Below, in pieces: positions 1 to 8,498 of a stretch of DNA of 64,000 nucleotides; within the stretch, counting starts at the first letter, position 1; every line of letters starts with the position of its first letter. This stretch comes from Leptonema sp964619535 (GTDB lineage: Bacteria; Spirochaetota; Leptospiria; Leptospirales; Leptonemataceae). The stretch covers positions 34,879-98,878 of the forward strand of contig CAZUEX010000014.1 of NCBI GenBank assembly GCA_964619535.1. The letters run 5' to 3'. Below the pieces are notes generated by a model. It did no database searches. It saw nothing but the letters and a program-made list of their open reading frames with translations, and was not told the origin of the DNA. A program made the translations under genes and the position numbers.

Positions 1-56
1 CTGCCGGGAATCAATTGACATCTGTCACCGAACAGTGAATCTGATCAGGCTTCGTC

Positions 57-1016
57 ATGATCATCAAACTTTACGGTGTTCGGGGTTCGCTACCGGCTCC
101 CCTTTTAAACAGGGATCTACGGAACCGCCTGCGGGAAGTCCTGAGGCTTGCCGTGGAGCGAAAGCTCCAGTCCCCGGATCGTATTGAATCCTTCCTCGAT
201 GATCTGCCCGATTACCTCAAGTATACGACAGGCGGCGATACGACCTGTATTACCGTCCGTCGTAACGATGAGCTTTTTATCATCGATGCAGGCACCGGCT
301 TGCGGGTGCTTGGCGACGAGCTGCTTGCCGGTCCTGCGGGGAAGGGCCAGGCCACTCTGCACCTTTTCTTCACCCATACTCACTGGGACCATATCCACGG
401 CCTGCCATTCTTTAAACCCCTTTACATCCCGGGCAATCAGATCCATTTCTATTCTCCCCTGCCCGATCTTGAAGAACGCCTGGCCTATCAAACAGACGGA
501 CGCTTTTTCCCCATGCCGTTTCATCAAACGGCAAGCACAAAGATCTTCCATCGCCTGGACGGAACGCTTGAAGTACAGCCCGGGTTGAAAATCGACACCC
601 ATCCCCTGAAGCATCCAGGAGGATCCTATGCCTACCGGTTCCGCGAAGAAAACCATACGTTTATTTTCGCCACTGACGTAGAATTCAACGGAGACGACCT
701 TCTGAACCGAAACGATCACCTTGACTTCTTCTCAGAAGCCGATCTTCTGATTCTGGATGCACAGTACACGCTCGATGAGTCGTTCATGAAAATCGACTGG
801 GGGCATACAAGCTACAGCATGGCCGTCAACTGCGCCGTACACTGGAAGGTAAAAAATCTGGTCCTTACCCATCATGAACCGGCCTATGATGACCGACGGA
901 TCCATGACAACTATGAGCTTGCCATCGAGCACAGACATATCTTAAAGCAGGATCGTCCGCGGATCTTTCTGGCCCGCGAAGGAACCGTCTATTATGTCGG
1001 AGACGAAGTCGTATAG
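57..1016 (+). CDS. MBL-fold metallo-hydrolase
   Basis: A 319-residue protein of the metallo-beta-lactamase fold, probably a cytoplasmic phosphodiesterase or nuclease-like hydrolase. The zinc motif THTHWDH is at residues 106-112. It is preceded by the GVRGSLP and GGDTTC motifs typical of the Lactamase_B_2-type branch and followed by HPGGS, FATDVEF, DAQYT and THHEP blocks, which supply the remaining metal ligands. No signal peptide is seen. It is the first gene of a rightward group: the next gene starts 23 bp before this one ends and mqnD follows. The substrate cannot be read from the sequence. Confidence 0.85.
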   Translation: MIIKLYGVRGSLPAPLLNRDLRNRLREVLRLAVERKLQSPDRIESFLDDLPDYLKYTTGGDTTCITVRRNDELFIIDAGTGLRVLGDELLAGPAGKGQATLHLFFTHTHWDHIHGLPFFKPLYIPGNQIHFYSPLPDLEERLAYQTDGRFFPMPFHQTASTKIFHRLDGTLEVQPGLKIDTHPLKHPGGSYAYRFREENHTFIFATDVEFNGDDLLNRNDHLDFFSEADLLILDAQYTLDESFMKIDWGHTSYSMAVNCAVHWKVKNLVLTHHEPAYDDRRIHDNYELAIEHRHILKQDRPRIFLAREGTVYYVGDEVV

Positions 1017-1428
1017 CACCGTCAATGGCTGGATGCTCTTCCTTGTATTCAGCTCCTGTACGCTTGTTGCGCGTGTACCCGCGCTGTATGATCGCTGGCA
1101 GGCCACTCTGCCCGAACGCCCTTCCTTTGCACGACTGATTCGAAGAGAAGACAAAAGCTATTTTGGCTATCATCGCCATTACTTTACCCTGCTTTACGAA
1201 ACGCCAGACGAAGAGGTGCGTTTCGTGGCCGCCGTTGACTCCGACCTCTTTCATCTAAAAAAGGTAGGAGACAATATCGAAGTAATGGTTCGTTCCCCGC
1301 ACAACCTGCGAATTGCAAGGACAGCAAGCTCGAGACACCATTCTGCCACTTCCATGATCTCCGGCCTGCTTGCCCTGGCCGGTGGAATCCTCCTTATTAC
1401 CACTATCAGAAACAGGAACAGCACGTGA
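994..1428 (+). CDS. DUF3592-like membrane protein
   Basis: A 144-residue protein with a hydrophobic segment near residues 12-27 and a second one near 120-137 (GLLALAGGILLIT). The middle section is soluble, with a G-D-x-I-x-V-x-V pattern recalling DUF3592 proteins. Function is unknown. The ATG start overlaps the MBL gene by 23 bp, and the stop overlaps the GTG start of mqnD (GTGA), so it is probably co-translated with both neighbours. The DUF3592 assignment is from pattern only and is tentative. Confidence 0.65.
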   Translation: MSETKSYSTVNGWMLFLVFSSCTLVARVPALYDRWQATLPERPSFARLIRREDKSYFGYHRHYFTLLYETPDEEVRFVAAVDSDLFHLKKVGDNIEVMVRSPHNLRIARTASSRHHSATSMISGLLALAGGILLITTIRNRNST

Positions 1429-2252
1429 AACAGACACTGACACTGGGACTTTCTCCCTGCCCGAACGACACCTACATCTTTCATCATCTCATCCAGGAAG
1501 GCTTCGCGGGAATCAACGTGGAGCCTTTCTTCGCCGATGTGGAAGAGCTGAACGAACGGGCTCTGCATGGCGCTGCCCTGCCTGTTACCAAGGTATCGTG
1601 CTTTGCAGCGGCCCTGGCCACCGAGCATTACGAGATTCTGCCATCAGGCGGAGCACTCGGGCGCAACTGTGGTCCTCTTCTGGTCAGCAAAGAGAAATAC
1701 CCTTCCACAGAGGCCCTTCTTGAACGCCTGGCCGAAGCAACCATCCTGATCCCGGGCAAAACAACAACAGCCCATCTGCTGCTCAGGCTTTTTCTAAAAG
1801 AGCATGGCATTGAGAAGCCCGATGTACAGGCAGCACTTTACAGTGACATCCTGCCGGCTTTGCAGAAGGGAGAGGCTGAATTCGGTCTGATCATACATGA
1901 AGAACGGTTTACCTATCCGTCCTATGGCGTCGATGCGCCCATCGATCTTGGACAGTGGTGGGAGGAACACACAGGTCTGCCCATTCCACTGGGATGCATC
2001 CTGTTGCGAAAGGATCACCTACATCTCTTTGATGCCCTGGATGAGGCCATCTGCAAAAGCATCGACCATGCAAAAGCGTATCTGGACAGGGCATGGCCGT
2101 TTATCAAATGCCATGCCCAGGCCCTGGACGATACGGCCATTCAATCCCATATCGATCTTTACGTGACGGATTATTCACGCAATCCAGGCGAGGAAGGCAG
2201 GGCGGCCTTTGCACGCTTGCGATCCGAGGCCGCCGGCCTGCGCCTTGACTGA
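1425..2252 (+). CDS. mqnD: 1,4-dihydroxy-6-naphthoate synthase
   Basis: A 275-residue MqnD of normal family length. It converts cyclic de-hypoxanthine futalosine to 1,4-dihydroxy-6-naphthoate in the futalosine route to menaquinone. The sequence shows the N-terminal LSPCPND motif, the ALPVTKVS block and the PGKTTTAHLL segment of the periplasmic-binding-protein-like MqnA/MqnD fold. The start is GTG inside GTGA, overlapping the stop of the DUF3592-like gene. The gene ends immediately next to the convergent antiporter gene with no intergenic space. No other mqn gene is in the window, so the pathway is inferred from this one enzyme. Confidence 0.92.
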   Translation: MKQTLTLGLSPCPNDTYIFHHLIQEGFAGINVEPFFADVEELNERALHGAALPVTKVSCFAAALATEHYEILPSGGALGRNCGPLLVSKEKYPSTEALLERLAEATILIPGKTTTAHLLLRLFLKEHGIEKPDVQAALYSDILPALQKGEAEFGLIIHEERFTYPSYGVDAPIDLGQWWEEHTGLPIPLGCILLRKDHLHLFDALDEAICKSIDHAKAYLDRAWPFIKCHAQALDDTAIQSHIDLYVTDYSRNPGEEGRAAFARLRSEAAGLRLD

Positions 2253-3551
2253 TCAGACAAGAAAAAGCAAGGCCACCACGATAAAGACAGGCATGAGGAT
2301 GCCGATCGAATAGAGCATATAACCTCCAAACGAAGGCATCTTCACGCCGGTTTGTTCGGCAATGGATTTCACCATAAAATTCGGTGCATTGCCGATGTAG
2401 GTATTGGCTCCCATAAAGACAGCACCAAGCGATATGGCCGCCAGCAGGAGAGCATCCTCTGCGATAAACTGTGCCATCGACATATCGCCCTGTGCCGTGG
2501 TCAGAAAAACCAGATACGTAGGCGCATTATCGAGGAAGCTGGAAAAGATCCCTGTAGCAAAGAAGAACTTCACCGGACTATCCAGGCCGAGCTCCGGTCC
2601 GTGCACCTTCAGCAGAATCAGTGCCGGTATCATCGTCACAAAGATACCGATAAACAGTACAGCCACCTCGATGATGGGCTCCAGGTTGAAATCGTTCGCT
2701 TTACGAAACTCTTCTCTGGTGGTCCATTTTGAAAGGATGATCAGACCGAGGAAGAAGGGCACCTGTATCAATTTGTAGAACTGGTTCTCCTGGATAAGAG
2801 AACGGAAGGGCTCATAGTTTTCGTTTACAAAGGCAACAACAAGGACAACGCCGGCCAGCCACAGGAAGTTGATCGTTCCCTTGATGGAGATCGGCTCGAT
2901 GTGGGTAACGTCCGATCGAATATCCTTCAGCGCCTCACGGGCATAGGCCCTTTTATCCCACAGATAGTAGAGGCCAAGCAACAGGGCATTCGTAAACAGC
3001 CATTCGGGGAACAGCTGGAAGGTCCACGTAAAGGGAACGCCTCGCAGGTATCCAAGGAACAGAGGCGGGTCGCCAAGCGGCGTAAGCAGTCCGCCAATAT
3101 TCGAAACAATAAAGATAAAGAAAACCACCGTATGAACGACATGCTTTCTTTCCGAATTGGATCGAAGAAGGGGACGTATCAGCACCATCGAAGCGCCTGT
3201 CGTTCCAATAAAAGAAGCAAGCGTACCACCTGTGGCCAGGAAGGCCACGTTGTTCAGAGGCGTGGCCCTGATATCTCCGCGAAGGACTATGCCGCCACTG
3301 ATGTAAAAGAGGGCACCAAGCAGTGACACAAACGGTATATAATCCAGTAGGATCTGGTGCTCGAGATCATGAAAGCGGCCAATGCTGATCAAATACACCG
3401 CAACGGGAATACCGAGCACAAGAGAAACGATAAACTTATTCTTGTTTTGATGCCACCAGTGCTCGGCCACGATGGGAAGCACGGCTATGGCAAGTAGAAT
3501 GAGAACAAAGGGGATCACCGACCAGTAGGCCGGCATGGCCGCTTCATGCAT
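2253..3551 (-). CDS. NhaD/CitM-type sodium:proton antiporter family protein
   Basis: A 432-residue polytopic inner-membrane protein with about eleven hydrophobic segments. It contains GTLASFIGTTGASMVLIRPLL near residue 110 and NIGGLLTPLGDPPLFLGYLRG near 150, both characteristic of the ion transporter (IT) superfamily. Close relatives are annotated as sodium:proton antiporters of the CitMHS_2 type. It probably exchanges Na+ for H+, though an organic anion substrate cannot be excluded. The ATG start lies 3 bp downstream of the stop of the CaCA exchanger gene, so the two antiporters form a leftward operon. Confidence 0.85.
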   Translation of the reverse strand: MHEAAMPAYWSVIPFVLILLAIAVLPIVAEHWWHQNKNKFIVSLVLGIPVAVYLISIGRFHDLEHQILLDYIPFVSLLGALFYISGGIVLRGDIRATPLNNVAFLATGGTLASFIGTTGASMVLIRPLLRSNSERKHVVHTVVFFIFIVSNIGGLLTPLGDPPLFLGYLRGVPFTWTFQLFPEWLFTNALLLGLYYLWDKRAYAREALKDIRSDVTHIEPISIKGTINFLWLAGVVLVVAFVNENYEPFRSLIQENQFYKLIQVPFFLGLIILSKWTTREEFRKANDFNLEPIIEVAVLFIGIFVTMIPALILLKVHGPELGLDSPVKFFFATGIFSSFLDNAPTYLVFLTTAQGDMSMAQFIAEDALLLAAISLGAVFMGANTYIGNAPNFMVKSIAEQTGVKMPSFGGYMLYSIGILMPVFIVVALLFLV

Positions 3552-3554
3552 GGG

Positions 3555-4532
3555 TCAACCTCCGTAGTAGCGAAAAACTATGTATACTGTATAAAGGACA
3601 AGAAAGACAACCCCCTGCCCGCGATCGAGAACATTCCGGCGGCCGACAAAAAGAAAACTGAAAAGCGCAAGGCTGGCCAGCACGACCACCAGGGCATCAA
3701 CGTTGCTGTCCGTAGAGAAAGGAAGCGGCAGCAATACCGAACTGGTAGCCAGCACAAACAGAAGGTTAAAGATATTCGATCCAACAATGTTGCCGATCGC
3801 TATCTCTGAATTGCCGCGATAGGTGGCCATGCCCGATGCGGCAAGCTCCGGCAGTGACGTGCCAAGAGCCAGAACGGTTACACCGATAAACGACTCACTG
3901 ACCTGAAAGACTCGCGCAATCTCAACGGCCCCGTTCACGATCCAGTGACCGCCTACAGGGAGGGCAACCATACCGACCACTACATAGAGCAGGCTGAGCG
4001 GAATGGACAGTGTCCTGTCAGGCAGATCATCATCCGGAGCGAAATGCCCGTTACGCGCAAGACTGAAGATGTAGTACAGGAATATTATGAAAAAGGCAAG
4101 CAGGGCAAGGCCATCGTTTCGCTGAATGGCATCCGGTCCTCTGCCATTGAAGAAGGTATCATTTGCCAGTATAACGACAAGAACCGCACCGAGCAGACTG
4201 AAGGGAATCTCCTTCCATACCGTGCTATCGTTTACGGTCAACGGACGGATTACGGAGCAAACACCGAGGATGAGGAGGATGTTGGCCGTATTGCTACCAA
4301 GGACGTTCCCGATGGCAAGATCCGGGCTGCCCTGATAGCTGGCAGACACATTCACGGCCAGCTCAGGGGCCGATGTGCCCATCGACACCAGGGTAAGGCC
4401 GATAAAGAGATCCGAAAGCTGCAGGCGACGTGCCAGGCTGACAGCACCCTGCACCATCCAATCCGCTCCCTTTATAAGGAGGAAAAAGCCAGGTAGAAAA
4501 AGCAGGTAATTGAGAATCGTAGCATCAGGCAT
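3555..4532 (-). CDS. Calcium/sodium antiporter (CaCA family, YrbG-like)
   Basis: A 325-residue cation exchanger. The two internal alpha-repeats that define the CaCA family are clear: GTSAPELAVN...GNVLGSNTANIL in the first half and GTSLPELAAS...GNIVGSNIFNLL in the second. It should be an inner-membrane Na+/Ca2+ or K+/Ca2+ exchanger. The start is placed at the ATG before DATILNYLLFLPG, where the first membrane helix begins. An upstream in-frame ATG at 4568 and another at 4604 would add a charged extension. The gene is immediately followed by the NhaD-type gene and is divergent from the exported-protein gene at 4660. Confidence 0.88.
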   Translation of the reverse strand: MPDATILNYLLFLPGFFLLIKGADWMVQGAVSLARRLQLSDLFIGLTLVSMGTSAPELAVNVSASYQGSPDLAIGNVLGSNTANILLILGVCSVIRPLTVNDSTVWKEIPFSLLGAVLVVILANDTFFNGRGPDAIQRNDGLALLAFFIIFLYYIFSLARNGHFAPDDDLPDRTLSIPLSLLYVVVGMVALPVGGHWIVNGAVEIARVFQVSESFIGVTVLALGTSLPELAASGMATYRGNSEIAIGNIVGSNIFNLLFVLATSSVLLPLPFSTDSNVDALVVVLASLALFSFLFVGRRNVLDRGQGVVFLVLYTVYIVFRYYGG

Positions 4533-4659
4533 CGGCCGGACGATCCTACGACGGGTGGGCGGTGTCATTATTTTTTCGTTATTGACGCCGAAAAAACCCG
4601 ACAAATTAAATGGAAAGACGGTTTATTACAGGAAAGACCCTTCCCAACCGGTCACAACC

Positions 4660-5337
4660 ATGCACAGGCTGCTTCGCATTGCATCCGCTTTCTGGCTTAT
4701 CATTGCCTCCCCGACCCTGGCCGGGCCTTCGCTTACGACCGTACGTTATATTATGCCCCTTGAGATAAAGCTCGGGGATTACTACTTTCAATCATCCTCT
4801 GAAAAACACCTGCAGCAGGACGGTGGCTCGCTTCAGCTGGGCAACGACAATGTCATCTTCCAGTTCACCACCGTTCAAACGCGCGAAACCGCTCCGCCTG
4901 CTGCTGGATGGCTTGTTCCCGGCACGGGCTGGAGTGGCGCCGCAGCCGTGCAGACCTCACTTCTGAACCTCACATTCCTTTCGAATAACTCATTCTTCAG
5001 TGTCGACCTTCGGCAGGATGCCAGGCGCATACCGGGAGCACCGGATGACGTGCAGCTTGGAACGGCCTTTTCGTACGGCCAGCATGTATCTCCGTTTCTT
5101 TCTCTTATGCTCGGTGTAAAAACCACGGGAATGGTCGATCCGTCACGGGCCAATGACCTTGTCATCGACTACGGCAAGGTCTTCCTCACGCCGGGGCTGC
5201 AGCTGCGCAGCCGATCGGTCGTGATCGAAACCTTTCTCGAAATGCCCGTCTACGCCTACGACCAGAGATCGCGACAATCAGAATTCGTCGTTCCACATGA
5301 CATCAGGGCCAACATAGGCATACGCTACAGGCCCTGA
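4660..5337 (+). CDS. Exported beta-rich protein, unknown function
   Basis: A 225-residue protein starting MHRLLRIASAF with a signal peptide that should be cleaved after SPTLAG. The mature part alternates hydrophobic and polar residues and ends in RYRP with an aromatic-rich last strand, as in small outer-membrane beta-barrels. No family was recognised. The start was chosen at the ATG that gives a good signal peptide. The reading frame stays open up to 4510, but that extension runs across the divergent antiporter start. It lies tail-to-tail with the protease-like gene at 5342, with only 4 bp between stops. Confidence 0.65.
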   Translation: MHRLLRIASAFWLIIASPTLAGPSLTTVRYIMPLEIKLGDYYFQSSSEKHLQQDGGSLQLGNDNVIFQFTTVQTRETAPPAAGWLVPGTGWSGAAAVQTSLLNLTFLSNNSFFSVDLRQDARRIPGAPDDVQLGTAFSYGQHVSPFLSLMLGVKTTGMVDPSRANDLVIDYGKVFLTPGLQLRSRSVVIETFLEMPVYAYDQRSRQSEFVVPHDIRANIGIRYRP

Positions 5338-5341
5338 CCGG

Positions 5342-6931
5342 TCAGCGATTGCGATACAGAGCGGAAATCCTGTAGGTACGGCGGATCCTTTCGTTATCTT
5401 CACGGGCTGCAGGATCCAGATAGACGCGACTGCCGTCTGTGAAGCGAATCTCTATCACGGCATTCGGAGTCTGTCTGGCATTGTTGAACCGTTCAATCAA
5501 TTCGTTCAGATCGCGCACCTTCTTCCCGTTCACCGATTCAACGATCTCACCACCAAAGCCCTGGTAGCCCTGATTGGCCGGATCGGGTAAGACCTCGGAA
5601 AGGATCAGGATGCGATCCTTTGGCTCGCCCGGACGGTAATGCCTTTGCGTATCATAGACATAGGCCAGCTCCAGGGCATGCTGACGCCAGTCCTGACCGT
5701 AACGCGCCTGCAGGTACGGCACGCTTAACTCCAGAAAAACCAGGCCCGTTTCCACAAGATACGGAGGCGACTGGTCCGGGAGCAGCCAGGGGATGCGTTC
5801 CGCCTGACCGCTGTATGTTTGCAGCTTCAGCTCAATCTCCTTCTGCTCGCGATTCCGCAGGATGGTCAGCTTGATCCGATCACCCGATTTGCGATAACGT
5901 CCGCGCGCATCCCTGGTTAGCAGGAGCTCGGCCCGTTGCAGTCCCAGCAGAGGATCCCGGTAGAAGCCCTTTTCGTCCACGGCCTGGCCGTCCAGTGCCA
6001 GAAGGACATCGCCTGGCTTAAGAACAGAGGCAGCAGGCGTGTCTGCCAGCACCGACCCAACATAGGCGCCTCCGGACTGCAACCCTCTACCGTTTAATCC
6101 AAGGTGCTGCCGCAGCCGCGGATCTACAAGGTTTTCCAGCTCCACGCCCTGCACTACAAAGCCGCTGTACGGCTCCTTCTTCTTGATCGCAGCCATGGCC
6201 CTTTCCCGGAAGGCAGCAAGGCGCGACACCGGAACGGCCACGCCTTTACCCTGCTGCCCCTGAAAGGCAACAATACCGGTCAGGCGTCCATCATTCAGAA
6301 GGACATCGCCATTCTGATAGTTTTCGCGCGCGGAAAAAACAAACACAGGTAGACTGGTGAAGCCATAGTCCGATGTAATCGTATAATCCAGAACCTTTAC
6401 CGATTCGCGGTAAACGCGAAAAAGCCCGTCGGTCCGCGCCGCTACGATCGTATCTCCTTTTACCGGATCCTTGCCAAATTTAAAGGGAACAAGGTCTGAA
6501 AGGAAGCGCTGATCCCGGATACTGACGATTGCCAGATTCGTTTCCATATCGATCAGAACAGGGCTGGCCTTTTCGCGCGCATAAGAATCTGCACGGCTTA
6601 CCTCAACAAGGGCTGCATTGCGAAGCTCATCACCCTGCATGAGGATCAGGCCATTGCCCAGCACAAGCCCTAAAGCGCTGTAGGGCTGCCCGGGACGACG
6701 GATCCATGGCCTTACCGGATCCGTTCGTACCGGTGAGACGGTAACGCGCACCACCGACCGACGTACCGGATCGCCTTTCTTCGTTTGCTCTCTGCGGATC
6801 CTGGCCGGACTGCTTCCGCTGTAGGTGACCGGAGAGCGAATCAAGCGCGACTCCGTCACCTTGATGGGAGCTCCCTGCACAGTCGCCGACACCAGCACCA
6901 TACCGATTAGTAAAGAATAAAACGCTTTCAC
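5342..6931 (-). CDS. Catalytically dead HtrA-like PDZ protein
   Basis: A 529-residue exported protein (signal peptide ending near VQGAP) with the same layout as the HtrA-like protease encoded just upstream: trypsin-like domain, PDZ around residues 255-375, and a second PDZ-like C-terminal part. Lining the two up, the catalytic His, Asp and Ser become Asp101, Asn132 and Asn206, so no proteolysis is expected. Both proteins share the unusual C-terminal block VNGKKVRDLNELIERFNNA versus VNGQKIRNFRDFVRRFDRA. The GTG start overlaps the upstream stop (GTGA), implying translational coupling and perhaps a complex. A scaffold or inhibitor role is inference. Confidence 0.85.
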   Translation of the reverse strand: MKAFYSLLIGMVLVSATVQGAPIKVTESRLIRSPVTYSGSSPARIRREQTKKGDPVRRSVVRVTVSPVRTDPVRPWIRRPGQPYSALGLVLGNGLILMQGDELRNAALVEVSRADSYAREKASPVLIDMETNLAIVSIRDQRFLSDLVPFKFGKDPVKGDTIVAARTDGLFRVYRESVKVLDYTITSDYGFTSLPVFVFSARENYQNGDVLLNDGRLTGIVAFQGQQGKGVAVPVSRLAAFRERAMAAIKKKEPYSGFVVQGVELENLVDPRLRQHLGLNGRGLQSGGAYVGSVLADTPAASVLKPGDVLLALDGQAVDEKGFYRDPLLGLQRAELLLTRDARGRYRKSGDRIKLTILRNREQKEIELKLQTYSGQAERIPWLLPDQSPPYLVETGLVFLELSVPYLQARYGQDWRQHALELAYVYDTQRHYRPGEPKDRILILSEVLPDPANQGYQGFGGEIVESVNGKKVRDLNELIERFNNARQTPNAVIEIRFTDGSRVYLDPAAREDNERIRRTYRISALYRNR

Positions 6932-8460
6932 TGATCCCTCTCCATTCTTACGTGACGATCTTCACGAAGAGAATATGCCTTCCTGATTCTTTGATTGGCA
7001 GCCCGAACATCCAGCGATCGCAACACCAGCGGACGGCTCATGTTCTCAAATTCAATGATTACAGAATCCTCCGAGGAAACCGCCCGATCGAATCGTCTGA
7101 CAAAGTCGCGAAAGTTACGTATCTTCTGTCCATTAACGCGCTTTACCAGTCGATGTCCGTAGCTGCCCGAATACAGGTTCACCGGGTCTTTCAATCGTCC
7201 CGTCAGAACAACGTCCTGTTCCCGATCCTGATGAATCTCTGAATGAAACCTGTAGAAGTAGCGATAAAAGATCTCGGAGCGCTCATTCTCCAGCCAGTGT
7301 TTGGAATAGGTCATCATAAGATTGGCATTGAGCGGCTGAAACACCAGTCCTGCCTGCACATAGTATTCCGGGGACTTTTCATATTCGCGCCGCTGGTAAT
7401 CAAAAACACTGGTCCGGCGAGCGGGGAACCGCACGGATTCAATCCGCCCGTCGCGTAAGATGCGCGCATGGATCATCTGCCCTTCCCTGAGATGATCTAC
7501 AAGCTCTACATAGGGATAGAGTGTATCTCCGATCAGGACCTCACCTGACTGCGAAATCGGATGCCCCATGATCTCAAGAAGAACATCTCCTTCCCGGATC
7601 TTACCGTCTGCGCTTGTTCCAGGAAGGACCTGCGTCACGAAAACGCCCGTATCTTCCAGATTCGCGGGGATACGCAAAGCGCGCCGCATAACGGGATTTT
7701 CCGTTGAAGTAGAGCGGATGCCCAGCTCAACATAGCCACGATAGGCTCCGTTCTTTTCGACCTCGGTTAAGAAGCGTCGAATCACAACGGGAGGTATGAG
7801 GTAGCCAAGGTTCTCACCTCCACGGAGGGCCTGGAAGGCCACACCGATCACACGACCATCCTGAAGAGCCGGTCCACCGGAATTCCCCGGGTTGATCGCG
7901 GCATCCACCTGAATCGTAAGGTGGGAATCGATACCGCTGTGAGCATAGGTGTCCATGTCGATACGCGAAACCACGCCTCGCGTAATCGATAACCGGTTGC
8001 CTCCTATAGGGAAACCGACAACAACGACGGGACTGTTCAGAACCGGCAACTCGCCGATGGTTAACGGCTCTGCGCCCTTGAAAAAGGCCGGATCATCGAC
8101 CTGAAGCATGGCAAGGTCGCAATCATGCGCTATATGAAGTAACCTGGCCCGGAACTCTTTTTTCTGATCAGGTCTCTTAACATTGATGTGTACAGCGCCG
8201 CTAACCACATGCGCATTCGTAAGAATACGATTGCCCTTGATGATAAACCCGGTCCCTGCCGATCGTTGCACGGCCGGATCGTTCCACGGAACACCGTAAT
8301 CATACCGGAAGGCATTCACGCGAATGCTAACGACCGACTTTTCAATCTGTATACCTTTCAGGCCTGCCGGATCTGCCAGGAGAAGGCCTGGCAGCATCGA
8401 CAGAAACAGGATCTGAGTTCTCAAAACCAGAGACCAGAGTGAACGACTTCCACAGCGCAT
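6928..8460 (-). CDS. HtrA/DegP-like S1C serine protease
   Basis: A 510-residue secreted protease with a signal peptide ending near LLLA-DP. The trypsin-like domain has an intact triad: His84 in ILTNAHVV, Asp115 in DCDLAML and Ser194 in NPGNSGGPAL. A PDZ domain follows around residues 235-330 (GVFVTQVLPGTSADG, then GDVLLEIMG), and a further C-terminal module contains VKRVNGQKIRNF. The tail beyond the first PDZ makes it longer than a typical single-PDZ protease. It is expected to act in the periplasm in protein quality control. It is the first gene of a two-gene leftward operon with its inactive paralogue. Confidence 0.9.
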   Translation of the reverse strand: MRCGSRSLWSLVLRTQILFLSMLPGLLLADPAGLKGIQIEKSVVSIRVNAFRYDYGVPWNDPAVQRSAGTGFIIKGNRILTNAHVVSGAVHINVKRPDQKKEFRARLLHIAHDCDLAMLQVDDPAFFKGAEPLTIGELPVLNSPVVVVGFPIGGNRLSITRGVVSRIDMDTYAHSGIDSHLTIQVDAAINPGNSGGPALQDGRVIGVAFQALRGGENLGYLIPPVVIRRFLTEVEKNGAYRGYVELGIRSTSTENPVMRRALRIPANLEDTGVFVTQVLPGTSADGKIREGDVLLEIMGHPISQSGEVLIGDTLYPYVELVDHLREGQMIHARILRDGRIESVRFPARRTSVFDYQRREYEKSPEYYVQAGLVFQPLNANLMMTYSKHWLENERSEIFYRYFYRFHSEIHQDREQDVVLTGRLKDPVNLYSGSYGHRLVKRVNGQKIRNFRDFVRRFDRAVSSEDSVIIEFENMSRPLVLRSLDVRAANQRIRKAYSLREDRHVRMERDQ

Positions 8461-8498
8461 CCGTCGCAGGCTGACCGGATCTATCTGCAGGTCGAGTA

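Noticed and set aside
1422..1432. CACGTGAAACA, matching the right part of the canonical parS site
   Set aside because: The left half does not match (AACAG instead of TGTTT), and the bases are explained by the GTG start and first codons of mqnD.
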